Shown here in pieces: positions 11,527 to 22,022 of a stretch of 64,000 nucleotides of DNA (position 1 is the first letter of the stretch; the number at the start of each line of letters is the position of its first letter). The notes under the pieces are model-generated. The model did not search any database and had not been told where the DNA came from. It saw only the letters and a program-made list of their open reading frames with translations. Location: contig JAMSLZ010000004.1 in assembly GCA_026027325.1 (NCBI GenBank), positions 186,001 to 250,000 of the forward strand. The letters run 5' to 3'. Source of the stretch: Actinomucor elegans. Taxonomy: Eukaryota > Mucoromycota > Mucoromycetes > Mucorales > Mucoraceae. A program made the position numbers and the translations under genes.

Positions 11527-12916
11527 GATTGTAAATCTGCTATAGAAAAGGCAAAGTACACCTTTCTACATAATAAACCAGAATCCAGATACTACTGAGA
11601 GCTGTTTCAGTTTCCTCGTCTAATTATACATTTGCCTTTTGATCAAGCTTTTTGATACCGCCCATTGATTCATTATGCTTGGATGCTGCGGCTTTTACTT
11701 TAAACGATAGTATTTTCTCTATTACAACACAACCCTGATATAATATGCTTACTTGGTAGGTAAATGATTTTTACATTAGATCCAACTAAGCTATGAACAG
11801 CTTGTAGTTTGATCAATATATTTGTTCTGATAATTTTTATAATATCAATATCTATCATTTTACCAATAAAACTGACTACAGCTTTATTGACTCACTAGAA
11901 GGCCCTGGACAGTTGTTTTCTGGTTTAAACTAAGCTTTTGGTACAACACGAGGTTTCATAACTTTTACACAAATCGAGTTAAACCTCTTGTATACCCGTT
12001 GGTCATACATCAAGCCTAAATTTTCCTCTTTTCGCTATATAATTATTATGATATGTGCAATTCGCTTTCATTTAATGATCATAAAATCGCTCTAGTCATT
12101 ATAATATGCATACGTTGAAAACAAGATATATATGCAAATTATGGACCCTCTTTTTATTTTTCCCGCCAAATAACCTGTGCAACTCTAATCACATTATTAT
12201 TTATCAGATCTGTTTTTATAATTAGGAAACGCTAGCATTGATTTATTATCAGATTGTTACATTGACATGCCGTATTTAACGAACATTCTACGGGTTCTTT
12301 TACACGCTATAGGTGCGGCAAGTAAAGTCTTGCTTACAATTCCATTACTACTTCCTCCGTAAACGCGGTAATGTATTTAACGGGGCATTATAATAAGAGA
12401 TAGTTGATTTGTATACCAATTAAGTCGATATAGAAGCATATGCTCAACTAAATCTCTTTGTAGAATGGAACCAATGACAGTTGCTGTTCTACCAAAGCAG
12501 TTGCTACTCTACCAAAACAGTTTTAAAGGCGTAAATGATCAGTAATAGGTACACAAACCGATCGCGGAGTATTACTCATGAATCTTGTTTTCTATGATTA
12601 CGAATTATCATTGACAGGCGCCTGAAAGTTATCTGATCTATGCTAGTGTAACATACATTGAATCTGATAAAGGTTATGTTACTGTCGACGCTACATTTAA
12701 CTTATTGTACCATGTAATTATTCAACTTGTATGGTTCATTCAGTGGCCTTTCAATTCTACATGTATCACTACGTTTGAATCGCCTTTGATGGTACATAGG
12801 CAATCTTCATGGGTACTGTTCCACCATGCATTGAAAGAGCAGCTTCAATTTCGTATAAATAATCTACATTTCATCCCTCTCCTTTCAAAATTATCATCTC
12901 TTCCTCACTTAACAAA
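11527..12916. other. Intergenic; secreted-protein promoter region at the right end
   Basis: No gene seen. A 20-bp direct duplication (CAGTTGCTGTTCTACCAAAG and a near copy) occupies 12478..12517. TATAAATAATC at about 12855 and the CT-rich run just before 12917 look like the core promoter and leader of the small secreted protein gene. Confidence 0.5.
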
Positions 12917-13279
12917 ATGCGTGCTTCCATTGCCATCTCTGCCCTTGTTGCTTTCGTTGCCTCTTCTGTCTCTGCTGCTCCTACTGCCACTGAGTGCAAC
13001 CCTACCTACAATGTTGCTTCCTCCACACCCTGTTTCACCCAATGTAACGTTGAGGCTGGTCAAGAATGGGTTCCTGGATGGACTATGGATCGCACTTCGC
13101 CTTACTTCATCTCTTCTTTGGCTCTTATGTGTACCAAGACTGGCCCCAACTACAGAAACTTCATGACCAAGGCTGGTACCTGTATGTCCAAGTGTGCTGG
13201 TGATGATCCTCAATTGTTCCATACTGAATTCCGTGATGCTTGTGCTTGGTGGGCCGATCACAAGTATGATTCTTGTTAA
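12917..13279 (+). CDS. Small secreted cysteine-rich protein (unknown function)
   Basis: A single exon of 120 aa. It begins with a classical signal peptide (MRASIAISALVAFVASSVSA, likely cut after Ala-Ala-Pro or Val-Ser-Ala). The mature chain of about 100 residues has eight cysteines, an even number that suits four disulfides; they are in TEC, TPC, TQC, LMC, GTC, SKC, DAC and DSC. It is rich in aromatic residues (WVPGW, AWWADHKYDSC) and slightly acidic. Codon use is strongly C-ending (GCT/GCC, ACC, TTC), unlike the surrounding DNA, as in highly expressed secreted proteins. A TATA-like element and CT-rich leader lie upstream. I do not recognise the family; similar small proteins in fungi are surface or effector-like, which is inference only. 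Confidence 0.8.
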   Translation: MRASIAISALVAFVASSVSAAPTATECNPTYNVASSTPCFTQCNVEAGQEWVPGWTMDRTSPYFISSLALMCTKTGPNYRNFMTKAGTCMSKCAGDDPQLFHTEFRDACAWWADHKYDSC

Positions 13280-13614
13280 TATATTTATCATATCCCTTAA
13301 AAAAAACCTTTTCCGATATAAGAAAAGGTTGTTGAAATTGACTTTCATCACTTTATAATTTATTCTCTTACAATCTTCTTATTTATCTATTGATTCTTAC
13401 CATTCATATTAATAAAAAGCTACTATACAATGCAACTATAAAATACTATTCGCGCTAATTTATTTCAAGTTATTGGCTGTCTATTTGGAAATTCGGTATA
13501 CATATCCTAAGGCCCAAAATTAATAAAAAAAAAAAAAGGTTGATAGAGCTACAGTTTCTGCTTAGGGCATCGAGTATAACACCCATATTATAATTAAATC
13601 AAAATTATACTAGG

Positions 13615-13685
13615 CATGACAGCTCATTTTGAACAAGGTCTACAAACTAGCTGCGACATTTGACCGAGATTGGTCAAATATTATG
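13615..13685 (-). repeat. Dispersed intergenic repeat copy 4
   Basis: On the minus strand it reads GACCAATCTCGGTCAAATGT, then CGCAGCTAGTTTG, then GTTCAAAATGAGCTG, matching the family core. Confidence 0.5.
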
Positions 13686-15784
13686 TGTCAACATGTGCCA
13701 TACAAATTTCTAAGCTGAAAATTTTGAGGCTTGGAAAATGAAATAGGATTGCCAGCACAATAGATGATAAAACCCTGTTAGAGCTCTGGAATCTTAATAA
13801 AACGCAAGGAAAAATATGTTTTCTTTGAAATGGTACAAGTTTTGTATAGTAGTAATTGGAAACATGATGTCTGGACAAGTAAGAGAATCAAATCGTCAGA
13901 GTTTTTTTTAGAGAGGGGGTTATAAAAGTGCTATCAGTAACAAAAAAAAAAAAAATACTATGTATGCGAATACTAAATATTGTGTATTCTTTGTTTGCTG
14001 TTGGCACAACTATGCTTTATTTATAATTAAACAGGTTTTGTCGGGAGAGTTTGTAAATTCGGGTTTCAATTTCAGTTATCCAGTGTAGCTGGCGCTATGC
14101 AGATCAGTCATATAATTCAGCAACGACTCGACTTCTCAATGTATATCAACTGTTCATAGATCAACTTTTAATAATTGCGCCTAGGATTTGATCAATAAGT
14201 GCCAGTATAAAGAAACTATTTTTGGATATTGAAGATAGAAGTCATAGTTTTTCTACTTTACAATTCTAACATCTTTTCGAGTCATTTGTTTTATATACAG
14301 GGCCAGATTTCTTTCCTTTTAAACGATTGCATTTTACAAACAGGTACTGCATATTTTTTGGATAAATTACATACATCTCAGAATATATTCTCCGTATGAA
14401 TCCTAATACTATGAACGGTAGTACTAACATTGATGAACGGATAAAGAGTTTTTGCGCATAGTAGGTTCTCGATTTAATGATACGTTTTTCAAAATTTGAT
14501 CCATGTGCATCAAGATTAGATTACCATAGTATTTGCTTCTAGCTAATTATAGTCTGGTAAATCTATTAGTATTCCTTACTTATCCATCGCCTTATCAAGG
14601 CGAATCTGGCTTTTCAAACGGTTATGACCTCGGTACGGTACATTGAATGAACACTAGGGTACCATTTATCCGTGAGGAAATTATGGCATTAATGCAGTGT
14701 TACGCAATATGTACCTGATTTTAAATCCAAAATGATTTATGTTCACCGTTCCGCATAGTACAAAGACATGAAAATACCTTACGATATATTATGAAATCTT
14801 GCTAGCATAGATGTTTCACTTCTGTTTAGATTTCATATGTGCTAGCAATTTAACCTTGCAAATTGACTATAAGGTTTCTTTTTTTATCTGGTTACATAGC
14901 CTCAGTCTTCATCAAACAGATACGTTCCAAGTATAGCTTCCATATGAAACATCGGCTGTTGCTCTCGTATAAACGCCTGGGTTTAATCGATTATTTAGTT
15001 CAAAATAACAGGAGCCATTTAACGTGCAAATAAAAAATAAAAAAAAATAAAAAAAAATACTATAGCCATTTTTGGTATTACTATTATGTGAGTTGATTTG
15101 GGGAAAATTCATCACAGAAGTAAATAACAGTAGCGATCTACAACAATTCTATTGTTGATCATGCAAACATGACATTTCATTGGGCCTGATATTGAAGTTT
15201 GTAGCCACCACTATGGTTCCTTTTAACAAATACCTTCAAACGTCCCTCAAAAGTACTCAAATCAATAGCACGACTTCTTCTTCAACTTGACTCGACCCAC
15301 GACCATCAACCACCAATTCTTTCCATTCATTCCACTTGTCAACTTAATTTTAACCTTATTATATCAGTCTTTTCTTCCTCTCGCACCTGACGTTTAAAGG
15401 ACCTTAAATAAAATGGAGCTCGCTCCCCTACAAAAAAAAAGGATATCTTCAAATGCAATCTAACTGCGTTTAGATCAAAACTAGGGTATATAGATCTTCT
15501 ATTCCCGGGAAATGCTTTAGATCTAATGATGCTCTTTTTAACTTATATTTATGTAACCAAAACCCCACGTAAAGAAGCCTTCCAACTCCGGTCATATACC
15601 ACTTTTAAGCTTTTGGAAGAAATCTGTCTTTCAACAAGTTCTATAACATTCTAAAGAAAACTAAATTATATACAGCGTATACTAAATCGCAAACCGTGAT
15701 TGTGAACGTATTGCATTTTATGATTGAAACTCTAAGCATATATATATATATATTAGAAAAATCTGAGTGTAGAAATTACCATGG

Positions 15785-15875
15785 TATGAGCGATCTCAAC
15801 CAGGCTTGACCTAATGTCGTAACTGTTTAGTAGCTCATGTTTAGAATGAGCTACTACATTGAATAAAATTTTAGA
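15785..15875 (+). repeat. Dispersed intergenic repeat copy 5
   Basis: Contains GCGATCTCAACCAGGCTTGA, CCTAATGTCGTAACTG, AGTAGCTCATGTTTAGAATG and AGCTACTACATTGAATAAAA, in family order. Confidence 0.6.
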
Positions 15876-16864
15876 TCTACTCGATCGCGCCCATTAGCAA
15901 GCATATATGGTTAATGTAGAAGCTTCATTAAGCAACCAGTTGCAATTTATTTTGGCTTGGGATTTCTTGATTTAGCGATACGATAAAGAAATGTTTTCTT
16001 GACGGTATACTAGACCAAAAATAGTGATATTTGGGCGTGGAACTGTTTCATTAACTAATGAAAACCAAGTCGAGGATCGATTGTACCAAACAAGCTTTTC
16101 AAGTGTGATAGGCGTTTTGTATCGTCCTTTTTACATGAAATGATCTGTGACTGTACTTGAAACACTTTACGAATTGATATTTAAATCCAAATCCTATGTA
16201 GAAACGTCAATAAGAATAAGCAAACCTACGATTTTTTGGGAAAATAAGGCACCTGATATATGAGTAGATAAATTGCAGATGCATGGAAATCAACCATAAA
16301 GCTGTGCATATGCTTTTGCATTTGATTGTTTAGCGCCAATGTCTCACGTAGAACTCGGTAATACTTGCTGAAATGTATTAGTCGTAAATGACGGATGCAT
16401 ACAGTCTTTTTACAAGGCGTGTCCATCTTTGTTGATTCGTTCTAAGCCACGAAACGGTAATGGTGATAATGCTAGTCCAGCATAGATGATAGAGCCATTC
16501 GTCGCCCTAGTAAGACAAGACCTAACAGTACTAATTGTTTGGCAAAGTCTTCTGATGGATGATCATCAAATAAAGATGATAAAAAAACCTTATTACGATA
16601 ATATGATTCAACTAAAACAAGATTTTAATTGGTAGATAAAGCCATATCGATATGGAACTTACGGAACATTGCGAATCCAGGAATCAAGCCTTCTAATACG
16701 CTACATGCTGTGTTTCAAAAAGTTACGCAATTTGCGTGAAAAGTAGCACTATTGCGCCATCGATACACCATCTTATTAATACAAAAATTCTTTTTCCATG
16801 GCTATAAGAGTATCAGTCGTTGTCTCTCTCTCTTTTTTTTTATTTTCTTTTTCATTATAATACA

Positions 16865-19451
16865 ATGACTACTACATCACCGCCTTCTTTTCATAATAAA
16901 GAAGAAATTATTATTGACTATGAAAATGTTTCTTATAAACACCAAACACAAGAATTCGTGACACATTTACCTCATTATACTAAGGATTACATTGTCAGCC
17001 TATTCCCCATTGCCTCATGGATTCATAGATACAACTTAATGGTATGTATTCTATTGATTGATCGATTGATTCAAGCTCACACTCTCTTAATAATAGTGGC
17101 TGGTTCGAGATTTGATTGCTGGTGCTACAGTAGGCATTGTCATTGTCCCTCAGAGTATGGGTTATGCCAAAATTGCTGAATTACCTCCACAATATGGTTT
17201 ATAGTAAGTTCAACAGCATTGAAATCAGTCAGGTGACTCACTCTATCTATAGTACTGCATTTGTTGGTTTATGCGTCTATTGCTTGTTTGCTACTTCTAA
17301 AGATATCAGTATTGGCCCTACTGGTAAGTACTTTTTTTTTTTGTTCATAAACAAATAGATACTTAGAGTTTAATTTAGCCGTCATGTCGTTGCTGGTCGG
17401 TCAAACTGTAACACGAGTAGTTTCTGCAGACCCTACAATCACAGGGCCTGAAATTGCTGTGGCACTGTCTCTTTTCACTGGTATGATTTCCATGTTCATT
17501 GGTCTTGTGCGCCTCGGTATCCTGGTGGATTTTATTCCGGGTAAGGAAAAATAACAACGCATGATTCAAAATAAGCTTTCTTACAAGTATTATAGCTCCC
17601 GCCATTGCTGGCTTCATGAGCGGTTCTGCTATTACAATTACCATTGGACAAATGCCAAAACTATTCGGTATCAAAGGCATCAATACGCAAGAATCTTCTT
17701 ACTTGATCTTTGGCAACTTCTTTAAACATTTGCCTGAGACTCGCGTTGACGTTGCATTTGGCCTCGTCAGCATGTTTTGGCTTTACGGTGTTCGTTATGC
17801 GTGTCAGGTGCTTGGAAGACGTTACCCAAAATATTCAATGCATTTCTTCTTCTTTAGCATCATGCGTAACGGCATTCTGGTAATCTTTGGAACCTTGGTC
17901 GCCTTCTTGATCAATATCGGTAAAACCACTAGCCCTATTAGCATCTTGAAGACCGTACCTCCAGGATTCACGGCAATGGGTATTCCCGTTATCCGTACAA
18001 ACGTGATATCTGGTATTGCAAGCTCTCTTCCTTCAGGTGTCATTATCTTGATCCTGGAACACGTCGCTATTGCCAAATCATTTGGTAGAATCAACGATTA
18101 TACAATCAACCCAGATCAAGAAATCATTGCTATTGGCTTCACAAACATCTGGGCTGCCTTCTTTGGCGCCTACCCTTCCACTGGTTCTTTCTCTCGTACC
18201 GCCATCAAAGCTAGATCAGGTGTCAAGACACCTATTGCCGGTATCTTCTCCGCGCTTGTCGTCTTGTTGGCTCTTTACGCTTTAACACCCGCCTTTTACT
18301 TTATTCCAGACGCTGTCTTGGCTGCCGTTGTGATTCATGCTGTCGCCGATTTAGTGTCAGGTCCAAGCTATGTCAAGCGTCTAGCTGCCGTGAGTCTCTG
18401 GGAACTCTTGATTTTTGCTGCCACTGTTATCATTACCTTCTTTACTACTGTTGAATATGGTATCTATGCCTCCGTTGGTATGTCTATTGTCATTCTTCTT
18501 TTCCGCATTGCTCGTCCTCGTTTCTGGGGACTCGGTCGTATTCCTTTGAGTACCGCCATTAGCTCCATTTCCTGTGATGATGAAAAGAAGCAAAGATATT
18601 CTGTCTCTGAAACTCAAAACTATCTGTATGTACCTGAATCTCATCCTTCCCTTGGTAAATTGGTCGAACCTCTGCCAGAAGGCATCCTCATGTGCCGCGT
18701 GGATGAATCCTTTACCTATCCAAATTCCAGTTTCATTTCGGACAAAATTATCACATACTGCAAGACACGTAGCCGTTCTAACGGCAAATTTCTGTCTAAA
18801 GGCGAACGTCAATGGAACGATGATGCTACTCCAGCTGTGATTGCTGCTCGCGAAAACTTGCCCCGCTTACATGCTTTGATTCTTGATTTCGCTAGCGTGA
18901 ACCGTCTTGACTCCAGTGGTCTTCAGGCTATTGTCGATGCCCAAAATACACTTAATCGTTACACTGGTCACCATGTCGAGTTTCACTTTGTCAATATCCT
19001 TCATCCTGCTATCCGTCGCTGCCTGATCGTCGCTCAGTTTGGTACCCAGCCAAGACCTGGAGATAATAACAAGGAAATCTTGCCTGTTGTGCCTGCTTCT
19101 CGCGATGGTCCTCAGCCTCAGCAACTTCGTCAACAGCAAACGGATGCTGAAAATCAAATAGATAGCTCTATAAATAGAGAATCGGATGATGATGACGATA
19201 ACAAAAGACAAGAATTTGTCGAAGTGGCTACTGCATCAGTCGACTATGAAGGCGGTAGCGGTATCCCTCTTCCCAAAGATCGCTATCCTTTTTTCCACTG
19301 GAGTGCTGACGAAGCTGTCCGATCTGCTCTAAATTCTTTGAATATTCGTCAATTCCTGGAGGAATCCGGCGAAATAGAAGATTCCACAGATAGAGTTGTT
19401 TTTAAAAAATTCCTCCCCGCAACTTTTTGGCTTTTTTCAACGAAAATATAA
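16865..19451 (+). CDS. SulP-family sulfate permease with STAS domain; C-terminus altered by transposon
   Basis: Five exons (16865..17041, 17097..17203, 17253..17323, 17379..17540, 17596..19451) give 790 aa. It takes up sulfate with protons at the plasma membrane, the first step of sulfur assimilation. The membrane part (about residues 60-490) has the SulP signatures IVIVPQSMGYAKIAELPPQY, ATSKDISIGPTAVMSLLVGQ and NIWAAFFGAYPSTGSFSRTA. The cytoplasmic STAS domain follows (about residues 600-690), with HALILDFASVNRLDSSGLQA carrying the conserved Asp-Ser-Ser-Gly loop. The last 19 codons, from 19393, are not permease sequence: they read through the left inverted repeat of the DDE transposon and stop at 19449. 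Skipping the transposon restores a natural ending at 21139. The upstream TTG in frame at 16820 is not a plausible start, so I use the ATG at 16865. Confidence 0.92.
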
Positions 19452-21104
19452 TATTTTTTTAAAAAACTAGTGTCAATCGATGGTACTATCACTGCGATTT
19501 ATTCCGAGATGAAAAAAAATGCTTCATTATTATCAACTTTATTTTATTTCAAGAACATGAAAAAATGAAGATTTCGAGAAAAAAAAAACGCATTTAAACT
19601 CAGCTAGAGTCCATTTCTATGTCTTCATCAACTTCATCGAGGTCTACAGTATTATCTACATTATGGAATTCATCTTGATAGGTTATGCACTGTAAGACGC
19701 TCTTTTTCCAAGCAGAGAGAAGCGATTTTTCTGGTACATTTTTTAATGAGCTTACCAACTTTTCTCTCAAAGTAGAAGCTGTCTCCTCAGGATCAGGATT
19801 ATAGGCAATCGGATTTTTCACCATTGCCCATACCCTCTCGATTGGCTGCACCTCTGGATGATATGGAGGAGTAAATAGTAATCTATGCCCATGAAGAGTA
19901 GAAATATTGTAGCATGCGAATTGAGGCTTTATTCGCAAATCTTTTATAGCTTGCAAAAGTGTCTTTTTTGTAGGCACTTTACCTATTGCATCGCTGGAAG
20001 GCACCAAAAGATTATTTTGCAAAAACCAATTGATGATCTCGCTCTTAGTTGATGCAGCAGTCGGTACTGGATTTATTCGACGTTTGTGATAAGATGCGCC
20101 GTCCATATGAATGATACAAGAGCCATAGGGTTGGATTGCGTGACAGATAGTATCAAACAAACGCTCGAACTTCTCAGCATTAAAGTGTCCATGATAGTCA
20201 GTATATAGATTTTTGTTATCTTGGACAGGCCATACATTCACACTTTCTTGGATGATTTCTGCTTTTCGCTTGTGACCCTCTTTGAAGACAATGAAGGCGG
20301 CGAATATTACAAGTATCGGCTTTCTTCCGCTTTCGTTTACAACACCCCGTGGCCTTACCCAGGTACGTCCTGTAGAATGATCTATATGACAGTAAGACTC
20401 GTCAAGAAATAATTCAGGTTGATTGGGGTTGAATTTGTCGTTAATATTAGCCAAACGCTGATTAACATATAGTTCTCTGTATAGCATGTTTGTAGATGAA
20501 TCATGAAGGATGTTTCTTCTAATACCCTTTTCATACTTAAAACCCAAAATATGAATATCCCGTAAAAGTATATTATATGAAACCTTAATATTATAAGAGT
20601 CTTCTAGCATCTTCATCGTCCGTTTAACTGTATTGATTTTGCCACTTTCGTTGTTATAAAGAATGATTTCTTCTACGGCAGAACTATATTCCGGATCAAG
20701 AGAACGTCTTGGTCGACCAACAGGTTTATATTCGGAAGCTTCCGCAGGGTGATTATACATATGAATGGCCTTTCTTGCGACATGTTCAGAAACACCACAG
20801 ACCTTCATTAGAAGGTCCCGTTTTTTAAGGTCGCGATACTTTCTGTCTTCAAATTTTGTTTTCAAAAGAATACCATAAACATGGGTCAAAATCTTGTAAA
20901 CGTCATTTGATAAATGTACATTTGTTGTTGTTCCAATGGGAGATTGCATTTTTTTAACTGAATATGATTAATGAAAACAATTAAGGTAAAAAAAATACTA
21001 ATGAAACTCAAGTAGTTAGATTTTTGTCTTTTTTTTTTAAGGAGCAATGGCTTTTTTTAAAAAAATGAAGAATTTCGGGGAGATAATTTTTGAAAACGAC
21101 TATA
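19391..21104 (-). mobile_element. Complete Tc1/mariner-like (IS630 superfamily) DNA transposon
   Basis: The element is about 1.7 kb and is bounded by TA on both sides (19391-19392 and 21103-21104), the target duplication expected for this superfamily. The ends are imperfect inverted repeats. After the left TA comes GAGTTGTTTTTAAAAAATTC, then CTCCCCG. The complement of the right end reads TAGTCGTTTTCAAAAATTAT, then CTCCCCG. Over 25 positions 20 agree. Inside lies one intact transposase ORF on the minus strand. The insertion interrupts the last codons of the sulfate permease, and removing it with one TA restores that reading frame exactly, which confirms both boundaries. Confidence 0.9.
19600..20949 (-). 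CDS. DDE transposase, Tc1/mariner-IS630 type
   Basis: An uninterrupted 449-aa ORF inside the TA-flanked element. The N-terminal 150 residues hold helix-turn-helix-like DNA-binding segments and a GRPRRSL basic linker. The catalytic core has Asp183 in LFLDESYCH, Asp283 in IIHMDGASYHKR and Glu371 in PPYHPEVQPIERVWAMVK. The spacing between the second Asp and the Glu is 87 residues, far longer than the 34-35 of classical Tc1 and mariner. The GRPRRS and PEVQPIERVWAMVKN motifs resemble the DDE endonucleases common in fungal genomes. The acidic C-terminal tail is unusual. With no stop, frameshift or missing catalytic residue, the copy looks recently active. Confidence 0.9.
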   Translation of the reverse strand: MQSPIGTTTNVHLSNDVYKILTHVYGILLKTKFEDRKYRDLKKRDLLMKVCGVSEHVARKAIHMYNHPAEASEYKPVGRPRRSLDPEYSSAVEEIILYNNESGKINTVKRTMKMLEDSYNIKVSYNILLRDIHILGFKYEKGIRRNILHDSSTNMLYRELYVNQRLANINDKFNPNQPELFLDESYCHIDHSTGRTWVRPRGVVNESGRKPILVIFAAFIVFKEGHKRKAEIIQESVNVWPVQDNKNLYTDYHGHFNAEKFERLFDTICHAIQPYGSCIIHMDGASYHKRRINPVPTAASTKSEIINWFLQNNLLVPSSDAIGKVPTKKTLLQAIKDLRIKPQFACYNISTLHGHRLLFTPPYHPEVQPIERVWAMVKNPIAYNPDPEETASTLREKLVSSLKNVPEKSLLSAWKKSVLQCITYQDEFHNVDNTVDLDEVDEDIEMDSS

Positions 21105-21139
21105 GTACCAGTGGAAATAATGCACCTACGGGTCATTAG
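21105..21139 (+). pseudogene. Displaced natural C-terminal codons of the sulfate permease
   Basis: Joining the permease frame before the left TA to the sequence after the right TA continues as Ser-Thr-Ser-Gly-Asn-Asn-Ala-Pro-Thr-Gly-His and then TAG at 21137..21139. This polar tail suits a SulP C-terminus. It is now cut off from the gene by the transposon. Confidence 0.8.
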
Positions 21140-21873
21140 AAAAACCACTATATATTACTTTTATAGATCTATTTGTGCATGAATCGCTTGATGCTCTTAA
21201 AACCTACACATTCACTTGTTTATACCCAACCAATACTATTCCTTTTTTTGCTATTTATCTGTTTATTATTTATTACATTTGTGCTTGAACTACACGCTTT
21301 AATAAATTGTATTTTATAAAGATTTACTGGCTCTACTAGATACGGCATTAAGCTGCCGATCGTCTGAGATTAAAAAATATCCGATTTCGGAAAAATTCAA
21401 AGGGTAGATCCCTTGGACCCAAATTTTCAAATCTTATTTTTTTTTTTTTTTGTGGAGCGTGAGAACCGTGTTTTATAAGCATGGTAACCCTTAAAACATA
21501 TAGGATATATTTAAGAATACACAGAAGTGATTTATATATATTTCAAATATAAAATGATAGAGTTATAGATGCATTTTTTTTAAAAAAAAAAAATAGCAAT
21601 AATAAACTTTTCTTCATAATAAGCCCTATAGAATTAAGAAAATACCCAACGTTGCCTAGATCATTCGATGCAAAGTGCAAATATGCATAAGCACTATTGT
21701 ATTTTGTGCATATCTGAACATGTTTGTTATTCAAAAATCAATTTAAAAGACATTGAGAAATTGTGTATGGGTTCAAAATTAATATAGAATACTGCTCTGA
21801 TACAACAAATATCTTATATATATTAACCTTCAATAGCCAGATGGTTGACTATTTCAGTTTGCTAAAAGAACTT

Positions 21874-21913
<40 letters not shown>

Positions 21914-22022
21914 TGTTATATATCACTACTTTATTGTCATTGCATTGGTGATGGTAGATATAATAAAAAAGTAGAAGACTACATTGATATACTAGTGGTA
22001 TACTCCATTGTGCAGTATTACA
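21140..22022. other. Intergenic; original permease 3' UTR and a long poly(A)
   Basis: The left part should be the former 3' UTR of the permease. A run of 35 A occupies 21876..21910. I see no coding sequence. A TTTTTTTT/AAAAAAAA palindrome lies near 21580. Confidence 0.5.
21876..21910. repeat. A(35) homopolymer
   Basis: Thirty-five consecutive A, the longest homopolymer in the window. It could be an ordinary microsatellite or the tail of an old retroposed sequence; I found no flanking duplication to decide. Confidence 0.9.

Larger units (their letters stand above)
13280..16864. other. 3.6-kb gene-free interval
   Basis: AT-rich, no supported gene on either strand. It holds two copies of the dispersed repeat (about 13615..13685 minus, 15785..15875 plus). 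A short inverted repeat with TGCTAGCA arms (about 14808 and 14838) could form a hairpin. A CT-rich stretch at 15280..15420 is followed by an ATG and 16 codons, which may be a decayed promoter and gene start. A (TA)8 run lies near 15740. Confidence 0.45.

Noticed and set aside
11130..11561. Long Leu/Ser-rich minus-strand ORFs over the Spp2 tail
   Set aside because: They are the antisense of the Arg/Asp/Ser repeat and owe their length to the repeat.
12705..13351. Overlapping ORFs in other frames at the secreted-protein gene
   Set aside because: The 120-aa frame has the signal peptide and cysteine pattern; the others are shadows of its biased codons.
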